A stretch of DNA of 5,027 nucleotides from CAYJWL01 sp964373855 (GTDB taxonomy: Bacteria > Patescibacteriota > Andersenbacteria > UBA10190). A model generated the notes under the pieces. That model made no database searches and was not told the DNA's origin. It saw only the letters and a program-made list of their open reading frames with translations. Positions 1-4,491 of the stretch are shown here, piece by piece. The translations under genes were made by a program, and so were the position numbers. The stretch is taken from positions 1 to 5,027 of the forward strand of contig CAYJWL010000047.1 of the NCBI GenBank assembly GCA_964373855.1, read 5' to 3'. Within the stretch, counting starts at the first letter, position 1. Every line of letters starts with the position of its first letter.

Positions 1-553
1 CATGGGCAGCACTCGTCCCCAGCGGCGCAGTGAAGTTGTTGCGCGGTGTGTGTACAAGCAGGCGCTGGAGAGAAGCGGCTGGCAGACTGAATTGATCGAC
101 TTGCGCAACTGGCCGCTGCCTTTTTACAACGAGGTGGCCGGCGTCTGGGACCTGAAGGGAAAATTTTCAACAGATCTGGCTGTGCGTTGGGGGAAAAAAC
201 TGGCCGCGGCCGATGGGTTTATTTTTGTGACGCCGGAATACAATCACGGGTATCCGGCTGTCTTAAAAAATGCTTTGGACTACGCCTATACCGAATGGGA
301 TAAAAAACCGGCCGCGTTTGTAGCCTACGGTGGCATTGCGGCTGGGGCGCGCTCGGTTGAGCAATTGCGGCAGGTGATTGTCGAGCTGGGGATGGTTTCA
401 GTCCGAGAAGCAGTCTATTTCCCTATGATCAGGGAGGCATTTGATGAAGCCGGCCGGCCGAAAGACGCATCATATCCAGCCAAGATCCGCCCGCTGTTCG
501 ATAGCTTAGAGTGGTGGGCACTGGCCTTGCAGAGCGCCCGTCTGCGAGGATAA
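1..553 (+). CDS. NAD(P)H-dependent FMN reductase, 5'-partial
   Basis: This is a flavodoxin-fold oxidoreductase that uses NAD(P)H to reduce FMN or, through bound FMN, other electron acceptors in the cytoplasm. The visible protein opens directly with GSTRPQRRSE, the phosphate-binding loop that follows the first beta strand in this family. The true start therefore lies a few codons upstream of the window, and the ATG at position 2 is probably internal. The second signature, PEYNHGYPAVLKNALD at about residues 78-93, forms the flavin-ring-binding loop. It is followed by the family-typical W-x-KKPAAFVAYGG strand and the LRQVIVELGM helix. At about 183 visible residues it is near full length for the family, and it ends in a TAA stop. 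The physiological acceptor cannot be named. It lies 18 bases ahead of a membrane protein gene on the same strand, but no functional link is evident. Confidence 0.93.
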   Translation, partial: MGSTRPQRRSEVVARCVYKQALERSGWQTELIDLRNWPLPFYNEVAGVWDLKGKFSTDLAVRWGKKLAAADGFIFVTPEYNHGYPAVLKNALDYAYTEWDKKPAAFVAYGGIAAGARSVEQLRQVIVELGMVSVREAVYFPMIREAFDEAGRPKDASYPAKIRPLFDSLEWWALALQSARLRG

Positions 554-558
554 CCCTG

Positions 559-567
559 TGTTATACT
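559..567 (+). promoter_or_regulatory. Possible extended -10 promoter, near-leaderless
   Basis: TGTTATACT fits an extended -10 element (TGn followed by a hexamer matching TATAAT at five of six positions). No good -35 lies at the usual spacing, which extended -10 promoters tolerate. A transcript from here would start within a few bases of the ATG at 572 or 578. That gene has no ribosome binding site at normal distance; the nearest purine run, GAGGA at 546-550, is 21 bases away. A near-leaderless message would explain this, but the site could also be chance. Confidence 0.35.
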
Positions 568-571
568 ATGC

Positions 572-1144
572 ATGGCTATGCTTCTAGGTTTTCTTGATGT
601 CCACTCTCTCCTGACCATCGTACATCTCGTGGGCGTTGTCATCGGCGCGGGCGGAGCGTTTGCTTCTGATCTGATGTTCTTTAGCGCTATCAAAGACATG
701 AAAATAGGTTCTACTGACTTGCGGTATCTCAAACTGGGCAGCCGGATGGTCTGGGCCGGCATCATTATTTTAATTATCTCCGGCTCGCTGCTGTTCCTTG
801 GTGATCTCGATCGGTACTTGAATTCATCAAAATTTCTGGCGAAAATGGTGATAGTGGCTGTTATCATTGCCAATGGATACGTCTTGCACGCGGTCCACCT
901 GGCATTCTTTACGCGCCATGTGGGCAAGCCGCTTCGAACATCCGATGATTTTCTTTCTTTAAGTCCCTATATGGTTATGAGCGGCGCCATCTCGATGGTT
1001 TCCTGGATGAGCGCCTTGATACTGGGATCGCTGCGCCGGGTCCCGTATAGCTTTGCCTCGATTGTGACCGCCTACCTTTTAGTGCTGGCTGTCGCCGTGG
1101 TCGCGTCGTTGCTGCTGCGGCGAAGAATCTTGCGGCTGGGATAA
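572..1144 (+). CDS. Five-helix integral membrane protein, unknown function
   Basis: I do not recognise a named family for this 190-residue protein. Five hydrophobic segments stand out, at about residues 10-31, 59-77, 87-108, 130-152 and 160-183, so it should sit in the cytoplasmic membrane. Histidines at the start of helix 1 (VHLVG) and at the end of helix 3 (VLHAVH, then FFTRH) are spaced like haem or metal ligands in small cytochrome- or CopD-like membrane proteins. This is only a resemblance. Glycine-rich turns (GAGGAFASD) follow the first histidine. The C-terminus is basic (RRRILR), which by the positive-inside rule places it in the cytoplasm. Start choice is uncertain: ATGs at 572 and 578 are in frame and neither has a normally spaced Shine-Dalgarno. 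It follows the FMN reductase gene closely and may be co-transcribed with it or have its own extended -10 promoter. Confidence 0.8.
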   Translation: MAMLLGFLDVHSLLTIVHLVGVVIGAGGAFASDLMFFSAIKDMKIGSTDLRYLKLGSRMVWAGIIILIISGSLLFLGDLDRYLNSSKFLAKMVIVAVIIANGYVLHAVHLAFFTRHVGKPLRTSDDFLSLSPYMVMSGAISMVSWMSALILGSLRRVPYSFASIVTAYLLVLAVAVVASLLLRRRILRLG

Positions 1145-1157
1145 TTTGTTCGCTGGA

Positions 1158-1373
1158 CTAGTTCTGGGCTGACGCTCTGTCAGCGGCTGCTTGCAGGGCG
1201 GAGACGGAATATTGTTCGGTATATTGGCTGCCATTGATAAATAGAGTTGGCGTAGCACTCACGCCGATTATCCGGCCGTCAGATAGATCAGCTTCGACTA
1301 CTTCCCGGTATACCCTAGCCTCGAGAGCGGTGCGAAAGGCATCCATATCGAGCCCGAGCTGCTGCGCATATCG
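1158..1373 (-). pseudogene. C-terminal remnant of DsbA-like thioredoxin-fold protein
   Basis: Read on the minus strand, the open frame runs from a stop at 1374-1376 to TAG at 1158-1160 and gives about 71 residues. The stub contains the helix AQQLGLDMDAFRTALEAR, then GVSATPTLFINGSQY. These match the C-terminal third of DsbA-type disulfide oxidoreductases (Thioredoxin_4 / DSBA-like), including the cis-proline loop (ATPT) that faces the active site. The N-terminal signal or anchor, the first thioredoxin strand and the CxxC active site are absent. I read all three minus frames of 1374-1530 and found no continuation. The only ATG (1344-1346) has no ribosome binding site. I read this as a gene broken at about 1374, most likely when the neighbouring DNA arrived or was rearranged. 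A sequencing frameshift is unlikely because nothing DsbA-like resumes upstream. Confidence 0.75.
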
Positions 1374-1392
1374 TTATACATTGGGTGGTAAG

Positions 1393-1424
1393 AAAAAACC
1401 CTCTGTGGGAGAGTTACATGAGGG
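1393..1424 (-). terminator. Candidate intrinsic terminator of minus-strand RNA
   Basis: On the minus strand CCCTC (1424-1420) pairs with GAGGG (1403-1399), which is followed at once by six T and a C (1398-1392). The 16-base loop can form an alternative inner hairpin (CTCT/AGAG). The stem is short for an intrinsic terminator, but the T run is clean and in the right place to end the candidate small RNA before the dsbA remnant. Confidence 0.4.
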
Positions 1425-1517
1425 AAAAGCAATCGAGGGGGCCGGCGGAAAGCAGGTGTTGTGGTATGGTGTACAACAAGAACCTTATCCCGCCGAACCC
1501 CCTCGTCCGAAAGTGCC
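1393..1517 (-). ncRNA. Candidate structured small RNA
   Basis: The segment 1434-1505 folds into one long hairpin. An 8-bp stem (1434-1441 with 1498-1505, CGAGGGGG/CCCCCTCG) is separated by a 1x2 internal loop from a 6-bp stem (1443-1448 with 1490-1495). Further in, past another internal loop, are AGG/CCT pairs and a 6-bp stem (TGTTGT/ACAACA, 1458-1463 with 1472-1477) with a loop of about ten bases. The minus strand has a promoter-like pair just upstream (1524-1551) and a hairpin followed by six T just downstream (1393-1424), so a transcript of about 125 nt is predicted in that direction. I looked for the conserved cores of SRP RNA, 6S RNA, tmRNA and RNase P RNA and saw none. Alternatives are a leader of the now-broken dsbA gene, a transposon-end structure, or a plus-strand RNA, since the hairpin forms on either strand. 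Confidence 0.4.
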
Positions 1518-1523
1518 ACTAGC

Positions 1524-1551
1524 AGAATAGCACAGCGTTAAAATAAGGCAA
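1524..1551 (-). promoter_or_regulatory. Candidate minus-strand promoter
   Basis: On the minus strand TTGCCT (1551-1546) lies 16 bases before TATTCT (1529-1524). Each matches the sigma-70-type consensus at four of six positions, and a TGn extension (1532-1530) stands directly before the -10. The predicted start is near 1517, just ahead of the long hairpin. The -35 is only 12 bases from the -35 of the divergent plus-strand promoter. Confidence 0.4.
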
Positions 1552-1563
1552 ATTGTGAGACGA

Positions 1564-1591
1564 TTGACATTTGACAGTTTCGCTTTACGAT
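1564..1591 (+). promoter_or_regulatory. Promoter of the ubiquitin-like operon
   Basis: A perfect TTGACA (1564-1569) stands 16 bases ahead of TACGAT (1586-1591), which matches four of six positions of the -10 consensus. Transcription would start near 1598 and leave a leader of about 87 bases that carries the repeats described at 1570-1662. Two more TTGACA copies lie at 1571-1576 and 1619-1624 but have no convincing -10 at the right spacing, so they are better read as repeats. Confidence 0.55.
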
Positions 1592-1628
1592 GGAAACCGC
1601 GCTGTTTACGAAGGTTGTTTGACAATTT
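1570..1628 (+). repeat. Direct repeat TTTGACAnTTT, two copies
   Basis: TTTGACAGTTT (1570-1580) and TTTGACAATTT (1618-1628) agree at ten of eleven positions and are 48 bases apart. A shorter copy, ATTGACA at 1563-1569, abuts the first. One copy overlaps the spacer of the operon promoter and the other lies in the leader, as expected for paired operator sites. No regulator gene is in the window. Confidence 0.4.
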
Positions 1629-1629
1629 A

Positions 1630-1662
1630 GGCAATCGAAGAATTGCCCTTGGTTTAAGCCAA
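1630..1662 (+). promoter_or_regulatory. Two inverted repeats in operon leader, possible operators
   Basis: GGCAAT (1630-1635) and ATTGCC (1642-1647) form a perfect 6-bp inverted repeat with a 6-base spacer. Directly after it, TTGGTTTAAGCCAA (1649-1662) is a 14-base palindrome with one mismatched pair. The second ends 8 bases before the AAAGGAG ribosome binding site of the first operon gene (1671-1677), so a protein bound there or a small hairpin could affect initiation. No terminator-type T run follows either. Confidence 0.35.
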
Positions 1663-1684
1663 TCCTAAATAAAGGAGTGCTCTG

Positions 1685-2521
1685 ATGTTAGATCAGGTAG
1701 TGGTAGAAGGGGACGCAGTTTACCAAAATCTCCTTACGAGACCGCAAGGAGAAGCCCATTGTCTGTCGACCGCCAGTGTTAAGTCATTTAGTCAAGCCAT
1801 CGCCAACTGTTATGGCATGCGTGAGGCGTTTGATTTCGGTATCTGCCCCGTTGGCCTAAACCTTCGGGGTATGTACCAGAAAGGCCGAACCTACATATTC
1901 CTGTGCGAGCTGCTGCCGGGACCACGCACAATGAAATGGCTGGCTAAAGATTCGCCTGCACCATATGGTTCAAAGGCGAAATACATTGACGTGAGAGTGT
2001 CGCTGCCCTGGCAGTATTTCTTCGTCACCATTGACGCCACTGGTTGTATTGGCCATCTCAACAGCGTCTACTTTCGCAATCAGCCTCTTAACTCCTCCAG
2101 TGACCGGCTGTTCGACTGCCATTTCTACAATTGTTCCGTTGAGGCATACGGAGTCCGCTGCTGGATTTGCGTGCAGGGATACAGCAATGAACGCAGCGGC
2201 GAGTTATGTCTGCTGGATCTGGTAGCCGAGTTCATCAGCTGGTTTTGGTTTTCCGGATTCAATGCCAGTTCAGAGCACTATGAAGGAGACAGCTGGTGGG
2301 GGAGAAATTGCAGCAAAGTTAAGGATCCTAGAGTCAGGTCAATCGAAGCCTGGACCCGAGCCACCGAAGAAAATCCTAACTTTGCTATGGAGGTAAACTG
2401 GCTTGATTCCGGCTACACGGCTGCCGATATTTTCGAAGAAATGTCAGCCCGTATCGGCTGGCAGCCCTATCCATTGACCGTACAAGATTACGCCGCGCTA
2501 GTGAGAAAGTGCGCTCGATAA
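1685..2521 (+). CDS. E2-like ubiquitin-conjugating protein, PRTRC protein B / Prok-E2_D type
   Basis: This 278-residue protein is predicted to carry an activated ubiquitin-like protein on a cysteine and hand it to a target. Its core runs from about residue 68 to 166. A LLPGPRTMKW strand (76-85) leads to SLPWQYFF (106-113), then VYFRNQPL (128-135) and D-x-L-F (140-143). An Asn (149) follows, then the RCWIC segment (158-162). This order of elements resembles my recollection of the Prok-E2_D / PRTRC protein B family, in which a conserved Asn precedes the active-site Cys by about ten residues; Cys159 is then the best catalytic candidate. Cys162 makes a CxxC that could instead bind metal. The C-terminal 110 residues are rich in Trp and Phe (FISWFWF, SWWG) and may bind partners. 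It is the first gene of the operon, and the start is fixed by AAAGGAG seven bases upstream. The JAMM and E1 genes downstream strongly support the call; sequence alone makes it moderate. Confidence 0.68.
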   Translation: MLDQVVVEGDAVYQNLLTRPQGEAHCLSTASVKSFSQAIANCYGMREAFDFGICPVGLNLRGMYQKGRTYIFLCELLPGPRTMKWLAKDSPAPYGSKAKYIDVRVSLPWQYFFVTIDATGCIGHLNSVYFRNQPLNSSSDRLFDCHFYNCSVEAYGVRCWICVQGYSNERSGELCLLDLVAEFISWFWFSGFNASSEHYEGDSWWGRNCSKVKDPRVRSIEAWTRATEENPNFAMEVNWLDSGYTAADIFEEMSARIGWQPYPLTVQDYAALVRKCAR

Positions 2522-2526
2522 GGAGG
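2520..2526 (+). promoter_or_regulatory. Strong ribosome binding site that decides the JAB start
   Basis: AAGGAGG overlaps the TAA stop of the preceding gene and lies five bases before the ATG at 2532. An in-frame GTG at 2526 would fall inside this site and so cannot be the start. The overlap suggests coupled translation of the first two operon genes. Confidence 0.85.
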
Positions 2527-2531
2527 TGTCA

Positions 2532-3227
2532 ATGTCTTCCTGGCTCAAAGCCGAAAAACCCGAAGAATGGCAAGAGAAGATTCTCTTGGCGCCTGATAGT
2601 GACAGTTGGCGCCATCAAGAGATGAAGGTGGGTGACAAAAAGATTGTCATCTCACCAGCCGGTGCGTTTCTGTTGAGTGAAGAGAATTTCTTCAGGACAT
2701 TGCGCCCGGCCAAAATCAAAGATCTGCGCCAGCTTCTACCCGTTCAAGATCCCGGTCAGGGCGCTGTGCAATTAGCCGGGCGCCTGCCCTTGGAGTTGAT
2801 CAGTAAAGCCGCCAGTTTCTTCAAGGAGGCTTACGCAATTGCCCACTGTGAAGAAATTCTGTTGATTTACTATCTGATAGATACGGGAGAGTATGAACTT
2901 CACCATCCGAAGATAATCTCGGCAGCCAGTGATCACGTTGAGTATGAAGCGCCTCCCACACCGACACAGGCCCTGCGATTTGGCGACATTCATTCTCACT
3001 GTTACGTATCTGCTCACCACTCGTCCCGGGATAAAAAGGACGATGTACTAAGTCCGGGAGTGCATATCATTATCGGTGATGTGGATGGTCCTCTGCCCAG
3101 CTTGCACTGTGTCTGTTCCGATGGCGATGAATGCTTTGCGGTCAGCCCGCTCGATGTGATTGAGTTCCCTCCTTGGCCGCCAGTGCCAGCCAGCTGGCTG
3201 GCAGATCTTCGCCAAAGTCGGCCCTAG
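2532..3227 (+). CDS. JAB/JAMM metalloprotease, PRTRC protein A type
   Basis: This 231-residue protein is a predicted zinc isopeptidase that would cleave the ubiquitin-like protein from its targets. The JAMM signature is complete: His154, His156, Ser164 and Asp167 fit H-x-H-x7-S-x2-D exactly within DIHSHC...HHSSRD. A Glu107-Glu108 pair at the start of the ILLIYYL strand supplies the catalytic glutamate. After the motif, GVHIIIGDV and a DGDECFAV hairpin complete the fold. Residues 1-85 form a separate N-terminal region that includes an ISPAGAFLL strand, as I recall for PRTRC protein A. Cys157 replaces the Pro or Gly often found after the second His. No signal peptide is visible, so it acts in the cytoplasm. 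It starts 10 bases after the E2-like gene, and the E1 gene follows after 40 bases. The protease family is nearly certain; the PRTRC A assignment is inference. Confidence 0.9.
   Translation: MSSWLKAEKPEEWQEKILLAPDSDSWRHQEMKVGDKKIVISPAGAFLLSEENFFRTLRPAKIKDLRQLLPVQDPGQGAVQLAGRLPLELISKAASFFKEAYAIAHCEEILLIYYLIDTGEYELHHPKIISAASDHVEYEAPPTPTQALRFGDIHSHCYVSAHHSSRDKKDDVLSPGVHIIIGDVDGPLPSLHCVCSDGDECFAVSPLDVIEFPPWPPVPASWLADLRQSRP
3184..3203 (+). repeat. Perfect 20-base palindrome near the end of the JAB gene
   Basis: The two ten-base halves (TGCCAGCCAG and its exact complement) abut with no spacer. As RNA this gives an 8-bp GC-rich stem with a 4-base AGCT loop. It lies inside the codons for P-A-S-W-L-A, 24 bases before the JAB stop and 64 bases before the E1 start. 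No T run follows, so it is not an intrinsic terminator. It may protect the upstream message or slow ribosomes before the E1 cistron. Confidence 0.6.
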
Positions 3228-3267
3228 CAAGCATCTTCCGATCAAATTCTGTTTTAGGGAGATTACA

Positions 3268-4005
3268 ATGGCATTCCACCATTCCGGTGCGTCACTGGTG
3301 GGTATTGGTTTAGGCGGAATTTGCGAGGGATGGCTGCCACCGTTACTTCTGACATGGAAGACAGGCACCCTCGCCTTTGCCAATATCATCTTGATTGATG
3401 GCAAAGTGTTTAGTGAAGCCAACCAAACCCGCCAGCACTTCAGCCAGCGACGTTCTAAAGCTCAAGAGCGATGCGAACTTTGGGGCCGGCTCTATCCTAC
3501 CTGCCCCTTGAATTCTTTGCCCCAAATTGTCACGGCCGAGAATGTAGCCAAATACATCAGTGAAGGATCAGCCGTGCTCTTATCGCCGGATAATCACGCC
3601 ACCCGCAAGGTTGTCAGCGATCATGCCTGCAGGCTGCAAAATTGCCTCTTGATATGCGGTGGCAACAGTGATATTAATAAAGAGACAGGTTCGGACGGAT
3701 CTGAAGGCACTGTTCTTGTTCATTACAGAAAGGAGGGACGTGACCTCACGCCACCAATAACCAAGTACCATTGCGAGATTGCCGATCCTCAAGATGAACT
3801 GCCGACGGAAAAAAGTTGCCTCGAGCTGGCAGCCGGCCAACCGCAATTACTGGCTACCAATCTTCTGGTAGGCCAAATTATGTCGCAAATGCTGTTGCGG
3901 TACTGTCTGCAAGATGATGGGGCGGCTAGCCAAGTCGTTGAACAGTGGGTGAACAGCACCAGCGGTGCTGTGGTAACCTACAGTCTCGGTGAAAGATCTC
4001 CATGA
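3268..4005 (+). CDS. E1-like ThiF/UBA adenylyltransferase
   Basis: This 245-residue protein would activate the ubiquitin-like protein by adenylating its C-terminal glycine. The N-terminal Rossmann loop VGIGLGG (Gly12, Gly14, Gly17) binds ATP. LIDGKVFSEANQTRQ (42-56) is the E1 signature, with Asp44, Asn52, Arg55 and Gln56 in place. Lys64 in SKAQ corresponds to the catalytic lysine of MoeB/ThiF, and PDNHATRK (107-114) holds the magnesium-binding Asp108 and the conserved Arg113. Cys184 in the KSC-x6-Q context matches the position of the thioester cysteine in related ThiF proteins. Two oddities: the second acidic residue of the usual D-x-D is Lys46, and no CxxC zinc pair is present. The start at 3268 is set by AGGGAG six bases upstream; a longer frame from an upstream TTG has no site and would begin inside the JAB gene. 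It ends in an ATGA overlap with the next frame. Confidence 0.88.
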   Translation: MAFHHSGASLVGIGLGGICEGWLPPLLLTWKTGTLAFANIILIDGKVFSEANQTRQHFSQRRSKAQERCELWGRLYPTCPLNSLPQIVTAENVAKYISEGSAVLLSPDNHATRKVVSDHACRLQNCLLICGGNSDINKETGSDGSEGTVLVHYRKEGRDLTPPITKYHCEIADPQDELPTEKSCLELAAGQPQLLATNLLVGQIMSQMLLRYCLQDDGAASQVVEQWVNSTSGAVVTYSLGERSP

Positions 4006-4010
4006 AAGGA
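4005..4010 (+). promoter_or_regulatory. Ribosome binding site that decides the modifier start
   Basis: AAAGGA lies six bases before the ATG at 4017 and overlaps the last base of the E1 gene stop. An ATG at 4002, overlapping the E1 stop as ATGA, has no good site, and neither does the ATG at 4104, so 4017 is preferred. Its overlap with the E1 stop points to translational coupling, useful for keeping enzyme and modifier in ratio. Confidence 0.65.
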
Positions 4011-4016
4011 ATTGCC

Positions 4017-4373
4017 ATGATCACTACCATGCTTTCCAGGCGGGCACTGCGGGCCCGCCACGCTAATCCCCCGCAGTTTCGTATCGTCGAAGTGGCTCCA
4101 ACCATGTCCCACACTCTCGTCATCAAACAAGGCAGCCGGGCAGCCTACCTGCGGTTTGAGGTTCCCATTACCATCCGCGAGTTGATGGACTACCTGGCCG
4201 GCCAGCGGGGGTGGAAGTTTGACCTCAATGCTCTCGCGGTTACGGTTGACGGCCGGGATGTGCGCTCAAAAGATGTTGAGTGTTTTCTGCTACAGCCCAC
4301 GCCTGGCACAGCCGACCCGACCCCCTGCAACAGCACGGTTGAGTTCATTGCTCGCGTTTCGGCCAAAGGGTAA
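4017..4373 (+). CDS. Putative ubiquitin-like modifier, PRTRC protein C-like
   Basis: This 118-residue protein is inferred to be the small modifier that the E1-like enzyme activates. The fold is consistent with a beta-grasp. TLVIKQ and AYLRFEV (about 33-38 and 43-49) can form the first hairpin, TIRELMDYLAGQRG (52-65) the helix, and LAVTVDGRDV (73-82), VECFLLQ and VEFIARV (108-114) the later strands. The chain ends in Ala-Lys-Gly, so a terminal glycine is exposed without processing. I recall a similar Lys-Gly ending in PRTRC protein C. Residues 1-29 are a basic, probably flexible extension (SRRALRARH) that ordinary modifiers lack; starting at the ATG at 4104 would remove it, but that ATG has no ribosome binding site. 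Sequence similarity alone would not identify this gene. The call rests on size, predicted fold, C-terminal glycine and place as last gene beside E1, E2 and JAMM genes. Confidence 0.6.
   Translation: MITTMLSRRALRARHANPPQFRIVEVAPTMSHTLVIKQGSRAAYLRFEVPITIRELMDYLAGQRGWKFDLNALAVTVDGRDVRSKDVECFLLQPTPGTADPTPCNSTVEFIARVSAKG
4039..4059 (+). repeat. Hairpin in the first codons of the modifier gene
   Basis: GGCGGGC (4039-4045) pairs perfectly with GCCCGCC (4053-4059) across a 7-base loop, beginning 22 bases after the start codon. It falls in the part coding for the basic N-terminal extension. A stem this GC-rich close to the start could limit translation, or it may simply reflect Arg and Ala codons. 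Confidence 0.5.
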
Positions 4374-4397
4374 CGTTTCCCATCTCGTTGCCCTGAA

Positions 4398-4431
4398 CCC
4401 CAGAGTTGGATATCCGACTCTGGGGATTTTT
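4398..4431 (+). terminator. Intrinsic terminator of the ubiquitin-like operon
   Basis: A 12-pair stem (4398-4409 with 4414-4425, one G-T wobble) closes on a 4-base ATAT loop and is followed by an A and five T (4427-4431). It begins 25 bases after the last operon gene and separates the operon from the converging glyA gene. The reverse strand lacks a T run after the stem, so it is effective in the plus direction only. Confidence 0.92.
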
Positions 4432-4491
4432 CTTGACCAATTGGTTCAGCTGTTGCTGGGACCGCAGTGAAAATTTAACATTTCAGCGCAG

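Noticed and set aside
415..927. Minus-strand frame of 170 codons
   Set aside because: It lies wholly antisense to the FMN reductase end and the membrane protein; its translation is low in family-like character.
1393..1517. Known housekeeping RNA (SRP RNA, 6S, tmRNA, RNase P RNA)
   Set aside because: The SRP GGAA tetraloop core, the tmRNA tag and acceptor end and the RNase P conserved blocks are not present on either strand, and the length does not suit 6S, tmRNA or RNase P.
1298..1519. Minus-strand frame of 73 codons across the hairpin region
   Set aside because: It overlaps the DsbA frame in another register, contains no recognisable fold and is explained by the structured RNA candidate.
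1234..1530. Plus-strand open frame of 98 codons antisense to the dsbA remnant and through the hairpin region
   Set aside because: Its first part is the shadow of the DsbA C-terminus, it has no ribosome binding site, and its tail coincides with the strongly base-paired segment and matches no family I know.
3048..3422. Minus-strand frame of 124 codons
   Set aside because: It is antisense to the JAB and E1 genes, both of which have intact catalytic motifs.
4436..4445. Ten-base palindrome ACCAATTGGT as a glyA terminator
   Set aside because: It has no loop and no T run on the minus strand, so it is not a convincing terminator.
4219..4470. Plus-strand frame of 83 codons overlapping the modifier gene
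   Set aside because: It is out of frame with the modifier and runs through the operon terminator.
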